Assembly: GCF_030296835.1 (NCBI RefSeq)
Contig: NZ_AP027922.1
Span: 930,001 to 994,000, forward strand
Length of the DNA: 64,000 nucleotides
Direction: 5' to 3'
From: Pseudoalteromonas sp. MM1
Lineage (GTDB): Bacteria; Pseudomonadota; Gammaproteobacteria; Enterobacterales; Alteromonadaceae
Shown piece after piece: positions 37,188 through 45,279 of the stretch. Numbering within the stretch: position 1 is the first letter of the stretch; every line of letters starts with the position of its first letter. The translations under genes were made by a program, and so were the position numbers. The notes beneath the pieces were generated by a model. The model saw only the letters and a list, made by a program, of their open reading frames with translations, made no database searches and was not told where the DNA came from.

Positions 37188-37997
37188 ATGAAGTGTAGTG
37201 TTGTTTTGCTTTTTTTATTCAATAGTTTGGGTGTATATGCCCAAACCTTTACTTTTGGTGTAGTTCCGCAATATGAGCCTCAAAAGCTCACTGCAATATG
37301 GCAGCCCTTTCTAAATAAAGTAACCGAAAAAACAGGCGTGCAACTAAAGCTTGTGACAGTGGAATCAATTCCGGTTTTTGAGCAAGGTTTTGCGCATGGC
37401 GACTACGATTTTGCTTATATGAACCCATGGCATAGTGTTATTGCTTACGAGAAGCAAGGCTATTTACCTATAGTGAAAGATGCTGCGCGTCATTTACAAG
37501 GTGTATTAGTGGTTAATAAAAGCAGTAGTATTGAGTCAGTTAAGCAGCTTGAAGGCGCCGAAATTGCTTTTCCTGCGCCTAATGCATTAGGGGCTTCTTT
37601 ATTGATGCGGGCCGAACTTGCCCTGTTGTATGGCTTAACAATAAAGCCTGTGTATGTACAAACACACTCATCTGTTTATTTGAACGTGGCACTTAACGCA
37701 ACGTCTGCCGGTGGCGGGGTGATGGGCACATTAAAGCAACAGCCTCAAAATTTGCAGCAAAAGCTGAAAGTTATTTACAAAACACGTAAGGTTAGCCGCC
37801 ACCCTATTGTGGTTCACCCGAGGGTAAATAATCATCTACAAGCACAAGTTCAACAAGCAATTATAGAAATAGGGAGCGACCCTAAGCAAAAACATCTATT
37901 AGCGGGAATTCCTATAATTACCCCAAGCAAAGCAAGCATTGACGATTATAAACAATTAACGCAATGGGGCTTACGCTCGTTTTATGTTGAAAATTAA
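37188..37997 (+). CDS. PhnD-like periplasmic binding protein
   Basis: A 269-aa protein with a signal peptide (cleavage near VYAQT). It resembles the phosphate/phosphite/phosphonate-binding PhnD family: TFGVVPQYEPQKLTAIWQPFL, DYDFAYMNPWHSVIAYEKQGYLP and LEGAEIAFPAPNALGASLLMRAEL. There is no ABC permease or ATPase nearby. Instead the end overlaps the start of a hybrid histidine kinase by 14 nt, so the protein most likely acts as ligand receptor for that kinase. Confidence 0.85.
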   Translation: MKCSVVLLFLFNSLGVYAQTFTFGVVPQYEPQKLTAIWQPFLNKVTEKTGVQLKLVTVESIPVFEQGFAHGDYDFAYMNPWHSVIAYEKQGYLPIVKDAARHLQGVLVVNKSSSIESVKQLEGAEIAFPAPNALGASLLMRAELALLYGLTIKPVYVQTHSSVYLNVALNATSAGGGVMGTLKQQPQNLQQKLKVIYKTRKVSRHPIVVHPRVNNHLQAQVQQAIIEIGSDPKQKHLLAGIPIITPSKASIDDYKQLTQWGLRSFYVEN

Positions 37998-40230
37998 CTG
38001 GTGGCACAGCCTAAGGGGTCAAAGCTTTATTGCAGTAATGGCATTTGGCTTTTTATTAATATGCTTATTTATTTTTTACGCTTTGCCAGAGCAAGCTAAG
38101 TGGGTAAGCAATGACCTTTCAAGCGCAGCGCAGCGCTCTTTAAAGCAACTATCTACATCAATAAAAACCCCGTTGTTAACTCGCCAATATGCACAGCTGT
38201 ATGAGCAAATAGATGCGCAACTTAATACAAACCCTAATTGGAAAGCAATTAGGGTAGTTGATCCAACGACAAGTAATCAATTATATCCTTTAGATGAGTG
38301 GCAGCTGTTAGCTCAGCAGGGTAATGTTACGTTGAGCGAGCGCATTATTTTTTTAGATAAGCCTTTGGCTGAAATAACGCTAGTCGTTAATTTTAAGGAC
38401 GAAATAAGCGAAGCAGCAAAGCTACATTACACGTTAATTTATATTCAGTTTTTTATACTTGTGGTGTTTTTTATTGGCTTAGCTTGGTTGGTCGATTACA
38501 GAGTTACTAGCCCTTTAAGGGCGCTCGAAATGGCCTTTTCTAAACTGGCTAAAGGGAACTTTGATTGCCATGTTAGCGTACAGCAAAAAAATGAGATTGG
38601 CAGTGTTATAAATGCATTTAATAAAATGGCCAGCGAAGTTGCAGCTAACCATCAAAAAGTGAACGCACTGAGAATTCAAGCCGAGTCGGCCAGTAAGGCT
38701 AAGTCTGACTTTATGGCGAGTATGAGCCATGAGCTTAGAACGCCGTTAAATGCCATTTTAGGTTTAGCACAGCTTTATCAATATGATAGTAAAGCAACCG
38801 AGGTACACAAAGATAATGCCCAGAGTATTTACCAAGCTGGGGAGCATTTACTTTTATTAATAAACGACGTGTTAGATTTAACTGCGATTGAGTCGGGGAA
38901 TATGCAGTTTAATTTTGAATATGCACCCGTCAAAGACATGCTGCAGCATAGTATTGAAATGGTAAGCGAACTTGCCAGAGTTGAGCTTGTTACTATTAAT
39001 ACTCATAATATTGACTCGCTTGAGGGTGTTTACTTATATGTTGATAAGCGTCGTTTTAAACAGGTACTGCTTAATTTACTTTCCAACGCAATAAAATATA
39101 ACAAAGTGAGAGGGAAAATAGATATACGCTGCGAAATTGCTGATTCCAGCCGTTGTAATATTAATATTGAAGATACAGGGTGCGGTTTTTCAGAGGATGA
39201 CATTTTAAGGCTTTTTAAACCCTTTGATAGGCTAGGTGCAGAGACCAGCAAAACACATGGTACGGGCATAGGGTTAGTTATTACTAAAGAGCTTGTAGAG
39301 AGAATGCAAGGGCAGCTGCAAGTAAATAGTCAAATAAATAGAGGCGCGTGTTTTACTATTAGTTTTAATAGCTTTGAACAAAGCGCTTTAACAACAATAC
39401 AAAATGATAAGCCGTTAAGCCACCCCAACAATGATCCTAGAGACCTCGCCACAGGCAAACTGCCGGTATTAAATGTGCTGGTGGCAGAAGATCAACTTAC
39501 CAATCAGCAGGTTTTAAAGCAGCAACTGACTATGCTTGGCATTAACTCAACATTTGCAAATAATGGCGAGCAGGCGTGGCAAATGCTCCAAGATAAGAGC
39601 TTTGATATGCTACTTACCGATATTCAAATGCCGTTGTTAAATGGCCTTGAATTAGCAAAAAAAATACGAAAAAGTACACAGTTTAATGAGCTAATAATTA
39701 TTGCCGTAACAGCCAATATAATGGAAAAAAACATAAAAGATTGTTATAGCGCAGGGATGAATGGTTTTTTAACTAAACCAATAGAGCTTGAGAGCTTAAA
39801 AGCACTGTTGATGAAGCACTCGCAAGGCATTGTTACTTCGTATACACAGCCGCTACCAACCACCGAGCAAGTAAGCTCTAAGTACAGCCAATTAGATATG
39901 CCTTTATTATACTCTATGTTAGGAAAAGATGAACATGTTCATTGTTTAGTCTTTCAAGCGTTTTTACAGAGCGCTTATGAGCAAGTTAAGCTAATTGAAG
40001 CGTATACACATAGTTTAAATTACGCCGATTTATCTTTTCAGGCTCATGGTTTAAAGTCATCGGCTAAGTCGGTTGCAGCGTTAAAGTTAAGTGACATTTG
40101 CCAACAAATAGAAAGCTTAGCAGCACAAAATAAGGTAGATGACAGCTTATTATTTGCTCTACAAACGGGGTTTAATGAGGTGGTTACACAGTTAAAAGTT
40201 TACTGTAATAAACATGAGGCATCTTCTTAA
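37984..40230 (+). CDS. Hybrid sensor histidine kinase with REC and HPt domains
   Basis: A 748-aa inner-membrane protein. Helix 1 is near residues 13-30, followed by a small periplasmic domain, helix 2 near 150-172 and a HAMP region (about 175-225). HisKA has the phospho-accepting His249 in SMSHELRTPLNAIL; HATPase shows NLLSNAIKYNK, DTGCGFS and GTGIGLVITKEL. The receiver Asp is Asp546 in LLTDIQMPLLNG, and the C-terminal HPt carries His688 in QAHGLKSSAKS. The phosphorelay ends without an attached output domain. The overlap with the PhnD-like gene indicates joint expression. Confidence 0.92.
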   Translation: MLKINWWHSLRGQSFIAVMAFGFLLICLFIFYALPEQAKWVSNDLSSAAQRSLKQLSTSIKTPLLTRQYAQLYEQIDAQLNTNPNWKAIRVVDPTTSNQLYPLDEWQLLAQQGNVTLSERIIFLDKPLAEITLVVNFKDEISEAAKLHYTLIYIQFFILVVFFIGLAWLVDYRVTSPLRALEMAFSKLAKGNFDCHVSVQQKNEIGSVINAFNKMASEVAANHQKVNALRIQAESASKAKSDFMASMSHELRTPLNAILGLAQLYQYDSKATEVHKDNAQSIYQAGEHLLLLINDVLDLTAIESGNMQFNFEYAPVKDMLQHSIEMVSELARVELVTINTHNIDSLEGVYLYVDKRRFKQVLLNLLSNAIKYNKVRGKIDIRCEIADSSRCNINIEDTGCGFSEDDILRLFKPFDRLGAETSKTHGTGIGLVITKELVERMQGQLQVNSQINRGACFTISFNSFEQSALTTIQNDKPLSHPNNDPRDLATGKLPVLNVLVAEDQLTNQQVLKQQLTMLGINSTFANNGEQAWQMLQDKSFDMLLTDIQMPLLNGLELAKKIRKSTQFNELIIIAVTANIMEKNIKDCYSAGMNGFLTKPIELESLKALLMKHSQGIVTSYTQPLPTTEQVSSKYSQLDMPLLYSMLGKDEHVHCLVFQAFLQSAYEQVKLIEAYTHSLNYADLSFQAHGLKSSAKSVAALKLSDICQQIESLAAQNKVDDSLLFALQTGFNEVVTQLKVYCNKHEASS

Positions 40231-40254
40231 TGCCTCATGTAATCGGGCTTTTAA

Positions 40255-41772
40255 TTAGTATTTAGCGGCCTGTCCTTTAGCGGGTAAAGAACTTAAAATA
40301 AAGTCGCGTAAGTCGTTATTAGAAAGTTTAAGATCTTCATGTCGCAGGTACATCATATGGCCGCTGCGATACCCTTTAAAGCTTAACCTATCTTTCATTT
40401 TTCCACTTGGGTCAAGCTGCCATAACGTGTATTTAGCATCAAAGTAATTGGTTGCGCCATCGTAGTAGCCAGCTTGAATCATCACGTTTAAATACGGGTT
40501 TTGTGCCATCGCTAAACGTAAGTTTTCGCCGGTATTATTTTTACTGCGATCCCACGGGTGAACATTGCCAAATAAGTTATATTTAACATCTGTTTTATAG
40601 TTGAGCTCTTCACGCAGGTAATAGTTAATCGCGGGTGTAAACGAATGCAGCCAAGAGGTAAGCTCAGCCCAGTAATCAGGGGATTCGCCAGCATCGCGTT
40701 TATCAATACCTAAATAGCGCGAATCTAGTCGTCCGACAGTTTGTCCGCGCTCACGTAAAAGTTCTTTCCAAAAAAATCGAGTGGGAATGTCTAAGTTGTT
40801 TTGAGCTACAAACTGCTCTGAAAGGCCGGCATATTCTGCCATTTTCTTTATTATTTGGCGTTTTTTATCTGCATCGATAAAACCACCTTTAGCGAGGGCA
40901 GGAATAAGCTCATTAATGGTAAATTGCTCTACTTCGGGTAAAAGTTCATTGAGATCTTTTTCTTGTAAGCTTTTACTCAGTGCTTTGTGATACCACGCAG
41001 TTGCAGCAAAATAAGGCAAGCGGTTAGCCGCTTTTATAGGGCCGTCCCGTTTTATGCCAATATCCGTGGGCGATACTAAAACCACTCCATTAATGTACAT
41101 CCACTGACTGTTTTGTAGTTCATGGGCAAGGCCAGATACACGAGTAGTACCGTAGCTTTCTCCAATTAAAAACTTAGGTGAGCGCCAGCGCTCGTTTCTA
41201 TTAACAAAGGTATTTAGCCATTCAGCTAAGTATTTTATATCGGCATTTACACCAAAAAAGTGCTTTTTTTGTTGCTCTTTCGAAAGCATCTCACCTTTGG
41301 CGTTTTCTATTACGCGCGAATAACCTGTATTCACGGGGTTAACATAAACAATATCAGCTACATCTAATACTGAGTAGGGGTTGTTTTTTACGCCATAAGG
41401 CTGAATGGGGTAGCCTTCGTCATCAATTTTTAATACGCGTGGACCAGTATAGGCTAAGTGCATCCAAACAGAAGCCGAACCTGGACCGCCATTAAACGAT
41501 ATCAACAGCGGGCGAGCTGCACTGTTATCAACTTTATCTCGTGTGTAATAGGTATATTGTAATGTGGCAATGGCATCGCCATTATCATTCCACACCGGCT
41601 GAGTGCCTGTTTTAACTGTGTAACTAAAGCGTTCACCATTAATTTTTGCTTTATGCTTAGTGACTACGTGGCTATCAATGTCTATTTTTCGTTGGTTTTC
41701 TGCTGTTGCAGCACTGCTAAGCAATACGATGGCAAGCGCTAAGGTGTAACGAGTTAATTGGGCAATCTTCAT
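40255..41772 (-). CDS. S10-family serine carboxypeptidase-like protein
   Basis: A 505-aa exported peptidase with signal peptide (cleavage near ATAEN). The S10 landmarks are FNGGPGSASVWMHLAYTGPR (oxyanion region), the nucleophile in IGESYGTTR, a candidate Asp in QAGYYDGATNYFDA, and the catalytic His in YRSGHMMYL. It probably degrades peptides in the periplasm or outside the cell, in keeping with a marine heterotroph. It stands alone. Confidence 0.88.
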   Translation of the reverse strand: MKIAQLTRYTLALAIVLLSSAATAENQRKIDIDSHVVTKHKAKINGERFSYTVKTGTQPVWNDNGDAIATLQYTYYTRDKVDNSAARPLLISFNGGPGSASVWMHLAYTGPRVLKIDDEGYPIQPYGVKNNPYSVLDVADIVYVNPVNTGYSRVIENAKGEMLSKEQQKKHFFGVNADIKYLAEWLNTFVNRNERWRSPKFLIGESYGTTRVSGLAHELQNSQWMYINGVVLVSPTDIGIKRDGPIKAANRLPYFAATAWYHKALSKSLQEKDLNELLPEVEQFTINELIPALAKGGFIDADKKRQIIKKMAEYAGLSEQFVAQNNLDIPTRFFWKELLRERGQTVGRLDSRYLGIDKRDAGESPDYWAELTSWLHSFTPAINYYLREELNYKTDVKYNLFGNVHPWDRSKNNTGENLRLAMAQNPYLNVMIQAGYYDGATNYFDAKYTLWQLDPSGKMKDRLSFKGYRSGHMMYLRHEDLKLSNNDLRDFILSSLPAKGQAAKY

Positions 41773-42108
41773 TGTCGTTCCTTATTTTTGTTTAGATGCT
41801 ATTTAAAATAAAAAATACAAAAATAACAAAAGTATTGAGATTAATGGTCGATAATACTGGTTAAGTCTAAACTTATAACAGCATGTTTGTTTATTTAGAG
41901 TTAATTTATCCTAGCGTGTTTAGCTTAGTTAAAAAATCAAGTATATTTAGCTGGCTTTGTATTTGAATTAAATACAAGACTTGCGCCTACATTAATGGAC
42001 CTAGCCAGCTCAATGGCTACATAAACAGTGCTTTATTGGATGTTTTTCATAACTTGTCGCTTAAGTGCAAGTTTTAGTACGTAAAATAACAAGATTAAAG
42101 AGAAGTTT
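41773..42108. other. Structured intergenic region upstream of the GGDEF gene
   Basis: 336 nt without a gene between divergent units. AGCTGGCT (41949-41956) pairs perfectly with AGCCAGCT (42003-42010), enclosing a perfect hairpin, TTGTATTT/AAATACAA (41957-41977). The right arm can alternatively form TAGCCA/TGGCTA (42002-42019). A further AACTTG/CAAGTT dyad lies at 42051-42073. The rest is AT-rich. It matches no riboswitch class I know. Confidence 0.55.
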
Positions 42109-43329
42109 ATGCAAAGAGTTTTAGTGGTTGAAGACAGCAAAGTAGTGCAGCAGGTGCTACGCCACTTATCGGCTCAGTATTTAGATGTTGCTGTCGATTT
42201 CGCATGGTCATTAAATGAATGCCAAGACTATATTGAAAAACATAAATACTCGTTGGCGTTAGTTGATTTAACCCTGCCTGATGCGCCTAATGGTGAGGTT
42301 GCAAAATTCACGCTTTCACATGCCATTCCTACGGTGGTGCTTACCTCTAAAATTGATGAGTATAAGCGCCAGCAAATGCTAGAACTCGGAGTTATTGACT
42401 ACGTAATAAAAGACAACCGCGACTCATACCATTACGCTATAAAGTTAGTGGCTCAACTGCTGCGAAATCAAGGCTGTAAGGCGTTGGTTGCAGATGATTC
42501 GGTGTTAAGCCGCTCTTTAATGAAACAAATGCTAGAAAAGCAATTATTTGATGTAACTGATGCTCAAGATGGTCAGCAAGCTCTCGAAATAATAAAAAAT
42601 AATCCTAATATTAAATTGCTGATGACCGATTATGCGATGCCATTAATGGATGGCTTTGAATTGGTTAAAGCGGTGCGTAATTTTAGAGGGCGCGATGATT
42701 TGGCCATCATTGGGCTTTCGGGGGCGGGTAAACACGGATTATCGGCTCGTTTTATTAAGTACGGTGCCAACGACTTTTTAACAAAGCCATTTATGAATGA
42801 AGAGTTTCATTGTCGTGTTATGCAAACAATGGAGCAGTTGTCATTGATTGCGGATATTAAAGAAAGTGCTTACAGAGATTATTTAACGGGAATGTATAAC
42901 CGCCGTTATTTTTACCAATATGCAGAGCAACTATTAAAAAAACAACAGCAAAACACGCTTGCATTACTCGATATAGACTTTTTTAAAAACATTAATGACA
43001 CCCTAGGCCACGAAGCGGGCGATCAGGCACTAAAGCAGGTGGCCACGTTAATTAAAACGACGTTTTCTAAGTTTACTGTTGCGCGGGTGGGCGGCGAAGA
43101 ATTTGCCATTATATTAGATGATATAGACACGGCGCGTGGGCGAGAGTACTTAGAAGGCTTTAGAAAAAAACTCGCTAAACATGAATTTTTAATCGATGAA
43201 AAACCGTTTTCTATTACCATTAGTATTGGTGTTGCTGATTTTCAAAACACTGATTTAACACAGGCTATGCGCATCGCTGATGCTGCTCTTTATGAAGCCA
43301 AAAATAATGGCCGAAACTGTGTTGTGTAA
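42109..43329 (+). CDS. Tandem-receiver diguanylate cyclase (REC-REC-GGDEF)
   Basis: A 406-aa cytosolic response regulator. REC1 (1-120) has its Asp in LALVDLTLPD; REC2 (about 122-245) in LLMTDYAMPLMDG. The GGDEF domain (about 255-405) has DYLTGMYNRRYF, LLDIDFFKNINDTLGHEAGD and the active-site motif GGEEF, so it should make cyclic di-GMP. The RxxD inhibitory site expected just before GGEEF is absent. It could be a target of the hybrid kinase encoded 2 kb upstream, but that is only positional. AAAGAGAAG is the ribosome site. Confidence 0.92.
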   Translation: MQRVLVVEDSKVVQQVLRHLSAQYLDVAVDFAWSLNECQDYIEKHKYSLALVDLTLPDAPNGEVAKFTLSHAIPTVVLTSKIDEYKRQQMLELGVIDYVIKDNRDSYHYAIKLVAQLLRNQGCKALVADDSVLSRSLMKQMLEKQLFDVTDAQDGQQALEIIKNNPNIKLLMTDYAMPLMDGFELVKAVRNFRGRDDLAIIGLSGAGKHGLSARFIKYGANDFLTKPFMNEEFHCRVMQTMEQLSLIADIKESAYRDYLTGMYNRRYFYQYAEQLLKKQQQNTLALLDIDFFKNINDTLGHEAGDQALKQVATLIKTTFSKFTVARVGGEEFAIILDDIDTARGREYLEGFRKKLAKHEFLIDEKPFSITISIGVADFQNTDLTQAMRIADAALYEAKNNGRNCVV

Positions 43330-43402
43330 ATATGAAAAATAACACTAATTACAAGCTAGTAGGGCGTCACTTTTGGTGATGCACCAATGTAGCTAAGTTG
43401 TT

Positions 43403-43436
43403 AAAAAAGCGCACCTTGATGGTGCGTTTTTTTTGT
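43403..43436 (+). terminator. Terminator after the REC-REC-GGDEF gene
   Basis: GCGCACC and GGTGCG around a TTGAT loop with eight T. Confidence 0.85.
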
Positions 43437-43488
43437 TTTAAATTTACTATTCATGCTTATCTTATTGATATTAAGTGTTTTTTAATAG

Positions 43489-43504
43489 TGGCACAAAGGT
43501 TGGA
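43489..43504 (+). promoter_or_regulatory. Sigma-54 promoter of glnK-amtB
   Basis: TGGCAC-N5-TTGGA fits the -24/-12 consensus (TGGCAC-N5-TTGCA) with one mismatch in the -12 element. It lies about 47 nt upstream of glnK, the expected arrangement for nitrogen-regulated expression through NtrC. Confidence 0.7.
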
Positions 43505-43550
43505 TTATGTAAGCCAACAGGATAACAATAAAGCGTCCGAGGGGGCCACT

Positions 43551-43889
43551 ATGAAAATGATTAGTGCAATCATAAAACCATTTAAATTAGATGATGTGCG
43601 TGAAGCGCTCGCTGATTTAGGTATTGAAGGGATGACCGTAGTTGATGTGAAAGGTTTTGGACGTCAACGAGGCCATACAGAGCTGTATCGTGGAGCAGAG
43701 TATCAGGTAGATTTTATTCCTAAGATCAAACTTGAAATTGCTACTCGTACCGAAAACTGCCAACGCGTAGTTGAAGCAATTACCAAAATTGCATCAACAG
43801 GCAAAATTGGTGACGGTAAAATTTTCGTGTACGACTTAGATCAAATTGTGCGTATCCGTACGGGCGAACTTGATGAAGAAGCAATTTAA
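43551..43889 (+). CDS. glnK: Nitrogen regulatory protein P-II
   Basis: A 112-aa trimeric signal protein that senses 2-oxoglutarate and ATP/ADP and plugs the AmtB channel when nitrogen is sufficient. The start MKMISAIIKPFKLDDVREAL fits, and the uridylylated Tyr51 lies in the T-loop RGAEYQVDF. The ATG at 43551 is required by the family length; in-frame upstream codons lie across the terminator and sigma-54 site. Being immediately before amtB marks it as GlnK rather than GlnB. Confidence 0.94.
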   Translation: MKMISAIIKPFKLDDVREALADLGIEGMTVVDVKGFGRQRGHTELYRGAEYQVDFIPKIKLEIATRTENCQRVVEAITKIASTGKIGDGKIFVYDLDQIVRIRTGELDEEAI

Positions 43890-43901
43890 GGGGGCTGATT
43901 A

Positions 43902-45131
43902 ATGGAAAATACAATTGTAGAACTCAAATTTTCACTCGATACCTTTTATTTTTTGGTGTCGGGTATATTAGTAATGTGGATGGCAGCCGGTTTTGCCATG
44001 TTAGAAGCGGGTTTAGTTCGCTCTAAAAACACCACTGAAATTTTAACTAAAAACGTGGCGCTGTACTCTATCGCATGTACCATGTTTTTATTAGTTGGCT
44101 ACAACATCATGTACGTAGACAACGCTGAAGGCGGCATTATCCCTTCAATTGGCGCATTAATCGGCACACAAGCGGCCGATGCTGACCACTCTTTAGAATC
44201 AGACTTTTTCTTCCAAGTAGTATTTGTTGCAACGGCGATGTCGATTGTATCGGGTGCGGTTGCTGAACGTATGAAGTTATTTGCTTTCTTAGCATTTGCA
44301 GTTGTTTTAACTGGCTTTATTTACCCAATGGAAGGTTACTGGACTTGGGGCGGCGGTTTCTTATCAGAAATGGGCTTTGTAGATTTTGCAGGCTCTGCCA
44401 TTGTTCACGGTGCGGGTGCCGCAGCTGCTTTAGCAGGTGTAATTTTACTTGGCGCTCGTAAAGGTAAATACGGTAAAAACGGTGAAATTTACCCAATTCC
44501 AGGTTCTAACTTACCACTTGCTACACTAGGTACGTTTATTTTATGGATGGGTTGGTTTGGTTTTAACGGTGGTTCGCAATTACTGCTTTCAGACAAAGAA
44601 AATGCAACAGCTGTAGGTCAAATTTTACTTAATACCAATGCCGCTGCGGCAATGGGTGCAATTGCTGCACTGTTTGTATGTAAAGTGTTATGGGGTAAAG
44701 CTGATTTAACTATGGTACTAAACGGCGCATTAGCAGGTTTAGTGGTTATTACTGCAGACCCACTTTCACCATCTCCATTAATGGCGTGTTTACTAGGTAT
44801 TTTAGGTGGCTCACTGGTTGTATTTAGCATTGTTGCTCTTGATAAAGCGAAGATTGATGACCCCGTTGGTGCTATCTCAGTTCACGGTGTATGTGGCGCG
44901 CTAGGTATTATGTTAGTGCCTGTATCTAACGGCGATGCAAACTTTGTAACACAGTTTATTGGTTTAGTGACTATTTTAGCCTTTGTTTTTGTAGTTTCAT
45001 TCATCGTATGGGCTATTTTGAAACAAACTATGGGTATTCGCGTAACCGAAGAAGAAGAGTTAAGCGGTATGGATCAACACGATTGTGGTGTTGATGCTTA
45101 TCCTGAGTTTGTATCTGTTCGCAGTAACTAA
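43902..45131 (+). CDS. amtB: Ammonium transporter
   Basis: A 409-aa, roughly eleven-helix channel for ammonium. Conserved segments: AGFAMLEAGLVRSKNT near residue 30, DFAGSAIVHGAGAAAALAG with the first pore His, WMGWFGFNGGSQ, and SVHGVCGALGIM with the second pore His. The gap after glnK is 12 nt, so it shares the sigma-54-type promoter. Confidence 0.95.
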   Translation: MENTIVELKFSLDTFYFLVSGILVMWMAAGFAMLEAGLVRSKNTTEILTKNVALYSIACTMFLLVGYNIMYVDNAEGGIIPSIGALIGTQAADADHSLESDFFFQVVFVATAMSIVSGAVAERMKLFAFLAFAVVLTGFIYPMEGYWTWGGGFLSEMGFVDFAGSAIVHGAGAAAALAGVILLGARKGKYGKNGEIYPIPGSNLPLATLGTFILWMGWFGFNGGSQLLLSDKENATAVGQILLNTNAAAAMGAIAALFVCKVLWGKADLTMVLNGALAGLVVITADPLSPSPLMACLLGILGGSLVVFSIVALDKAKIDDPVGAISVHGVCGALGIMLVPVSNGDANFVTQFIGLVTILAFVFVVSFIVWAILKQTMGIRVTEEEELSGMDQHDCGVDAYPEFVSVRSN

Positions 45132-45162
45132 TATTAAATAGATTGATCATTGTGTTCACAAA

Positions 45163-45188
45163 GCCCTACCTAGGTAGGGTTTTTTTCG
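45163..45188 (+). terminator. Terminator after amtB
   Basis: CCCTACC and GGTAGGG separated by TA, followed by seven T. Confidence 0.85.
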
Positions 45189-45279
45189 TTTCAGGGGGGG
45201 TTAACTTTTCAGGTGTTAGGCTATAACCAATATGCTAAGCTCACACTCGTGAATAAACCTTGGAATAAATTACACTTAA

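Noticed and set aside
41949..42073. Considered a c-di-GMP (GEMM) riboswitch for the structured leader of the GGDEF gene.
   Set aside because: The conserved GEMM core segments are absent; only the generic pairing is kept as a finding.
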